A DNA stretch of 9,764 nucleotides from CAZCZR01 sp964503455 (GTDB lineage Bacteria; Bacillota; Clostridia; UBA1381), in assembly GCA_964503455.1 (NCBI GenBank), contig CAZCZR010000067.1, positions 1-9,764 of the forward strand, written 5' to 3'. The position numbers were made by a program, and so were the translations under genes. A model generated the notes under the pieces. That model made no database searches. It was not told the DNA's origin and worked only from the letters and a program-made list of their open reading frames with translations. Below are positions 5,770 to 9,764 of the stretch, in pieces (the stretch's first letter is position 1; each line of letters starts with the position of its first letter).

Positions 5770-7020
5770 ATGAACATAAAAAGATCAATATGCGCGGTTC
5801 TGGCGGCTGCGGCGGTACTGGGTGCGGCGTCGTGCAAAAAGGATGATGAAAACACATCGGAGGCGCAGCCGTCGCCGGAGCAGGCGGCTTCAGAAACGGT
5901 ATATTCCGGCGTGCTGGAAGCGGCGTCCTCCGCCGGAGTATACGCGGACGCGACCGGTCAGATACTTACCTGCACAGCGGATGAGGGCAGCTATGTAAGC
6001 GCCGGTCAGGTGCTTTACACTCTCGACGGGAACGGCATAGAAGATGATATAGCCACCGCAAGCCGTTCTTTGGAAAAAGCGAAGATCACTCTTTCCACGG
6101 CGCAGAAAAACGTTGACGACCTAAAGGTATACGCTCCCGCAAGCGGCATATTAAAGGATTTTACCCTGAAAACAGGCGAGAGGGTCAACACGCAGACCAT
6201 AGGCATAATAGCGGACGAGTCGCGCTACGTCGCGAGGGTGCCCTTCACCTCGGATCAGCTTGCGAGCATAAGCACCGGCGCGGCGGCAACGGTGATATGC
6301 GATGATATGATGAGCAGCATGAACGGCAGGGTTACAAGGATATATGCCGAGAGAAACACCTCCGTCATGGGCGCGGACCTTTATGATGTGGAGATCACGG
6401 GCGCAAATTCGGGCGGCCTGCCGGAGGGCATGGCGGTGTCAGCCGAAATAAACGGCGAACAGTCGCCCCTGCCGGGATATATTGACGAGGCGTCCTCGGC
6501 GGCGCTGGTGAGCCGCGGCAGCGGAAACGCGAAAGCCGTGTATTATAAGGAGGGCGATTATGTGAAGGCGGGAGCGCTTGTGGTCGATGTGGAAAACGAT
6601 AACACCACAGCCTCCCTAAGACGCGCCGAGCTTGACGCGGCGGATGCGCAGACCCGCCTTGATTCCTTGAACGCGGATAAGGCAAAGCTTACGATAAAAG
6701 CACCGATTTCGGGCGTTGTTACCGAGAAAAAGAAATCGGAGCGCGATACCGTCAGCTCAAAAAGCGACAGCATAATGACGATCTCCGACATATCCTCGCT
6801 TACGGCGGAAATCTCGGTGGCGGACGATGATGCGTTTGGCGGACTTTATGAGGGTATGACGCTTTCGGCGGATTGCGGCGGGTACGGAACGGCTTCGGCA
6901 ACGGTGGAAAGCATAGATACGGAAACAAAAACCGTCACTGTCAGGATAGTGAACACGAATAATATGCCGGCGGGAACCATAGCCGCGGTCTCGGCTGTCG
7001 GAGGTGTGTGGAATGTATAA
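5770..7020 (+). CDS. Lipoprotein HlyD/MacA-like adaptor with duplicated lipoyl half-motifs
   Basis: A 416-residue predicted lipoprotein. The signal peptide ends in a lipobox (LGAASC, lipidated C22) followed by a charged linker. It resembles periplasmic adaptor (membrane-fusion) proteins, which bridge a membrane transporter to outer components. A first biotinyl/lipoyl-like domain is split around a short helical hairpin: GQILTCTADEGSYVSAGQVL (about 57-76) and VYAPASGILKDF (about 120-131). A second set follows: AVYYKEGDYVKAGALVV (about 256-272), a coiled-coil hairpin (about 280-306), then IKAPISGVV (309-317). The two AP-x-SG motifs are 189 residues apart, so the protein looks like two adaptors in tandem. 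Start: ATG 5770 with GGGAGG five bases upstream. No ABC transporter accompanies it in the window; the candidate partner is the MMPL pump. It overlaps the next gene by 8 bases. Family confidence is good; partner is inferred. Confidence 0.85.
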   Translation: MNIKRSICAVLAAAAVLGAASCKKDDENTSEAQPSPEQAASETVYSGVLEAASSAGVYADATGQILTCTADEGSYVSAGQVLYTLDGNGIEDDIATASRSLEKAKITLSTAQKNVDDLKVYAPASGILKDFTLKTGERVNTQTIGIIADESRYVARVPFTSDQLASISTGAAATVICDDMMSSMNGRVTRIYAERNTSVMGADLYDVEITGANSGGLPEGMAVSAEINGEQSPLPGYIDEASSAALVSRGSGNAKAVYYKEGDYVKAGALVVDVENDNTTASLRRAELDAADAQTRLDSLNADKAKLTIKAPISGVVTEKKKSERDTVSSKSDSIMTISDISSLTAEISVADDDAFGGLYEGMTLSADCGGYGTASATVESIDTETKTVTVRIVNTNNMPAGTIAAVSAVGGVWNV

Positions 7021-9764
7021 AAAAATAACGGCGGCGATAGCCGCCTCGGCGATAGTCCTGCAGATGTGCGCGGCTTCGGCGTTTTATGATGTGGAACAGG
7101 ATTCGTTCTATGCGGAGGGGATAGAGCTTCTCTCCGGCTGCGGAGTTGTATCAGGTACGGGCGGCGGCCTGTTTGAGCCGTACAGCCTTGTTACAAGAGC
7201 GGAGCTTGCAAAAATGGCAACGGTTATGGCGGACGTCCCCGAAAGCTCCGGCGGGAGCCTTTTTAAAGACGTACCCTCCGGCGAATGGTCAGCCGGATTT
7301 ATAAACGCCGCCGCGAAGGAAGGCATTGTGACGGGATATCCCGGCGGATATTTCGGGCCGGAGGATAATCTTACCTACGCTCAGGCGGCGACTGTCGCGC
7401 TTCGGCTTCTCGGCTGGAACAGCGGCAATATCGGCGGCTCGTATCCGGGCGCGTATATAAAAAAGGCGGCGGCTCTGGGCTTGACGGAGGGGCTTGACTT
7501 CAATGCGGATGATTATATAAACAGGCAGAATACGGCGTATATATTCGCAAAAGCGCTTGTCACGGAAAAAAAGGACGGCGGGTTTATAGCGGAGGATCTC
7601 GGATATACGGTTTCGGAGGAATGTACGGTCATAGCCGATTATAAAAATTCCGCCGATGAGATACTGACAACAGCGGGCGCTTACAGCTACGGCAAGGACA
7701 AGGAACGCTTCATCGGTATGAAGGTGAAGCTTGTAACGGATGACGATGACGGCAGTGTCGCCGGAATTATTGCCTGCTCCGGCAGCGCGGAAAGGGGCGT
7801 GATAGCCTCGGCGGATTCAAGCAGCATAACCGTTGTAAACGGCGGCATACTTGAACAGCTGTCGGTTTCAGGCTCCGCGCTCATATATTACAAGGGCGCG
7901 GAAGAAGGCTACGCCGATGTGAGAACGGAGCTTCTTGCGGGCGACACAATCTACTATACCCAAAACGGCGGCAGAATCGTGCGCGCCGCTGTTGCGCCGG
8001 ATGACAGCGATACCCCGTATACCGCGTCCGAGGCGGAGCTTAACGGTTACACGGTAATCAAAAACGGCGCAGCCTCATCGGCTTCGGCTTCGGATATAGT
8101 GTATCTGTATCCCGACGAAAACGCCGCCATAGCCTACAGCACAAAGACCTCGGGTGTGTTTGAGTCGGCTTCGCCGTCTAAGGAAAACGCTGACACTATC
8201 ACGGTTTCGGGAACGGAGTACACCGTATCGGGCGCTTCGGCAAAGCGTCAGATAGCCGCGCTTGCGGTCAATGATACCGTTACCGTGTCGCTTGGCAGAA
8301 ACGGCGCCGCCGCGGCTGTGTCAAAGACCGGTTCGGCGGACAATGTGTACGGGATAAAGAACGTTTCGGGAAACGAGATACTTTGCAGAAACGGCGAAAG
8401 CGATACGGCGCTTGAAATGGAAAATACATATCGGGTATTTTTCGGCGGGAAAGACACTACGTGGGAGAAGATAAAAGGCTCGGTGCTTTCGGGAATGACG
8501 ATCTCGGTGTACCGCGACGCAAGCGGGGCGTATGAATACAGCGTTATAGAGGAAAATGAGCTGTCGGCGCCGAGGATCGCGGCTGCGGACGGGGTCAATC
8601 CCTTCGGAGAGGCTTCTTCGGTGGTGCGCGACTCCAAAAAGGCTTCGGCTGCCGATATAAGAAAAGATGACGTTGTATACTATTCATCGGTGCTGGACAC
8701 GGCGTATGCTTACTGCGATAAGGTCACGGGCATATATGAAAGGGCGTACCCCGATCAGCAGAATCCCTCCTCCGTCACGGTGTCGGGAAAGAAGTACGGG
8801 GTTGAAACGGCGTCGGCGGCGTCCGCGCTGTCAGCGCTTGATTACGATTCGCGCGTTACGCTGCTTTTGGGCAAGGACGGCGATATAGCCGGCATAAAGG
8901 GCGGCGGAGAATCCTCCGGCAGCGATGTGTCCGATTACGGCGTGGTAATATCGTGCGCGAAAAAGACCGATGAAAAAACGTCCGGCTATTACGTAAAGGT
9001 TCTCAGCGCGGGAGGAGAGGAACAGGAGTTCAAGACAAAGACCGACTGCTCTTATATGGCGGGCAGATGCGTGCATTACAGCTTCAGCGACGGGTATGTA
9101 AGCCTTACGGAAATAAAAAATTCGTTAAACATAAACGGCGCTCTGGACAAAACGTCAAGGAAGATAGGGAGGTACTATCTTAGCTCGGACTGCCGTATAG
9201 CCGATGTTTCGTATGTGAGCGACACGGACGAGGCGGTAGTATATGAGGTAAGTCTGGGCGATGTTAACAGAATGAGCCTTTCATCGGCGAATATAAAGGC
9301 GGGCGTGCTTAATTCCGCCGGAGAGATAGCCTATCTTGTGCTTGATAACGTTACCTGCACCGGTTACAGCTTCGGTATAGTGAAAAGCAGCAACGGAAGC
9401 TCGCTAGACGGATATAAGCTCGATATAGACGGCATTGAAAAGACGTATCAGTCAAAGGTCAATAAGTCGCTCGGCTTCGGCGACGCCGTTATGGCGATGA
9501 TAATAAACAACAGGATCGTGGATATGAAAGAGCTGTTCTGTCTGTGCGATATGAAAAAATGCACATCAATCACCTCGGACAGAATTGTAACGTCCGCGGG
9601 AACGTTTGAGATCGCCTCCGACGCGGCTGTGTATATACGCCGCAGCGGAGATGAATATTCTCTCATCCCGATAGAGGACTGTGACGAGTACGATATTAAA
9701 AACGTGTCCGTATATGCCGACACCTACGCGGAAAACGGCGGCATGGCACGGGTTATTGTTATCA
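7013..9764 (+). CDS. SLH-domain cell-surface protein (3' end outside window)
   Basis: An open frame from ATG 7013 to the window edge: 917 codons with no stop, so partial. A GGAGGTG ribosome binding site (7000-7006) lies six bases upstream inside the adaptor gene, and the start overlaps that gene's stop region by 8 bases. Signal peptide: residues 1-23 (cleavage ASA-FYDV). Three S-layer homology repeats follow, at about 24-75, 83-136 and 143-190; these bind wall-attached polymers. Only the first keeps the canonical TRAE motif (61-64); the second has TYAQ (121-124), the third NRQN (170-173). Beyond residue 190 lie Ser/Gly/Asp-rich beta modules with recurring GDxVxxxxxxNGxI-type strands, for example near NDTVTVSLGRNG, DSRVTLLLGKDG and GDAVMAMIINNR. 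The last residues (GGMARVIVI) resemble the usual C-terminus of clostridial SLH proteins as I recall them, so little may be missing. Likely located on the wall surface; what the beta modules bind is unknown. Confidence 0.88.
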   Translation, partial: MYKKITAAIAASAIVLQMCAASAFYDVEQDSFYAEGIELLSGCGVVSGTGGGLFEPYSLVTRAELAKMATVMADVPESSGGSLFKDVPSGEWSAGFINAAAKEGIVTGYPGGYFGPEDNLTYAQAATVALRLLGWNSGNIGGSYPGAYIKKAAALGLTEGLDFNADDYINRQNTAYIFAKALVTEKKDGGFIAEDLGYTVSEECTVIADYKNSADEILTTAGAYSYGKDKERFIGMKVKLVTDDDDGSVAGIIACSGSAERGVIASADSSSITVVNGGILEQLSVSGSALIYYKGAEEGYADVRTELLAGDTIYYTQNGGRIVRAAVAPDDSDTPYTASEAELNGYTVIKNGAASSASASDIVYLYPDENAAIAYSTKTSGVFESASPSKENADTITVSGTEYTVSGASAKRQIAALAVNDTVTVSLGRNGAAAAVSKTGSADNVYGIKNVSGNEILCRNGESDTALEMENTYRVFFGGKDTTWEKIKGSVLSGMTISVYRDASGAYEYSVIEENELSAPRIAAADGVNPFGEASSVVRDSKKASAADIRKDDVVYYSSVLDTAYAYCDKVTGIYERAYPDQQNPSSVTVSGKKYGVETASAASALSALDYDSRVTLLLGKDGDIAGIKGGGESSGSDVSDYGVVISCAKKTDEKTSGYYVKVLSAGGEEQEFKTKTDCSYMAGRCVHYSFSDGYVSLTEIKNSLNINGALDKTSRKIGRYYLSSDCRIADVSYVSDTDEAVVYEVSLGDVNRMSLSSANIKAGVLNSAGEIAYLVLDNVTCTGYSFGIVKSSNGSSLDGYKLDIDGIEKTYQSKVNKSLGFGDAVMAMIINNRIVDMKELFCLCDMKKCTSITSDRIVTSAGTFEIASDAAVYIRRSGDEYSLIPIEDCDEYDIKNVSVYADTYAENGGMARVIVI

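Noticed and set aside
8248..8637. Minus-strand open frame inside the SLH gene
   Set aside because: The plus frame is continuous from 7013 to the window end with SLH domains. The minus frame is a Ser/Ala-rich shadow without a ribosome binding site.

Overview
The window looks like chromosome from an anaerobic Gram-positive of the class Clostridia (Bacillota), possibly Oscillospirales-like. I infer this from strong GGAGG-type ribosome binding sites, sigma-A type promoters, a TetR plus MMPL pair, a lipoprotein adaptor and an S-layer-homology (SLH) protein. Coding DNA is moderately GC-rich, but isoleucine is mostly written ATA (19 of 25 in the adaptor gene, counted by hand). Intergenic DNA is AT-rich. 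I see no tRNA, rRNA, CRISPR array, transposase or phage gene.

Left side (1-1118), minus strand: a small DUF6514-like gene (185-487) has its own TATAAT promoter and a terminator hairpin at 131-170. Before it comes a TetR-family regulator (564-1118). The first 130 bases hold only a nested inverted repeat (18-58).

Divergent control region (1119-1346): two good sigma-A promoters point away from each other, TTGACA-N17-TATACT for the regulator and TTGAAA-N17-TATAAT for the transporter. Inverted repeats overlap both, and a 9-base motif (ACAGTATAT) occurs in opposite orientation near each. This is the usual layout for a TetR repressor that controls itself and a neighbouring efflux gene.

Right side (1347-9764), plus strand, four genes: an MMPL/RND-type membrane transporter; a secreted protein dominated by x-x-x-Leu-x-x-Gly heptads; a lipoprotein with two sets of HlyD-like biotinyl/lipoyl half-motifs; and a large SLH-domain cell-surface protein that runs off the window end after 917 codons with no stop. 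The first two are 71 bases apart. The last two overlap by 8 bases and are surely translationally linked. A 152-base gap containing a small hairpin separates the two pairs, so one transcript is likely but not proven.

Taken together the locus can be read as an envelope-spanning export or envelope-maintenance module in a single-membrane bacterium: a proton-driven pump, a secreted coiled-coil partner, a membrane-anchored periplasmic-type adaptor and a wall/S-layer-bound protein, under a TetR switch. The families are recognisable. Their joint action is inference.
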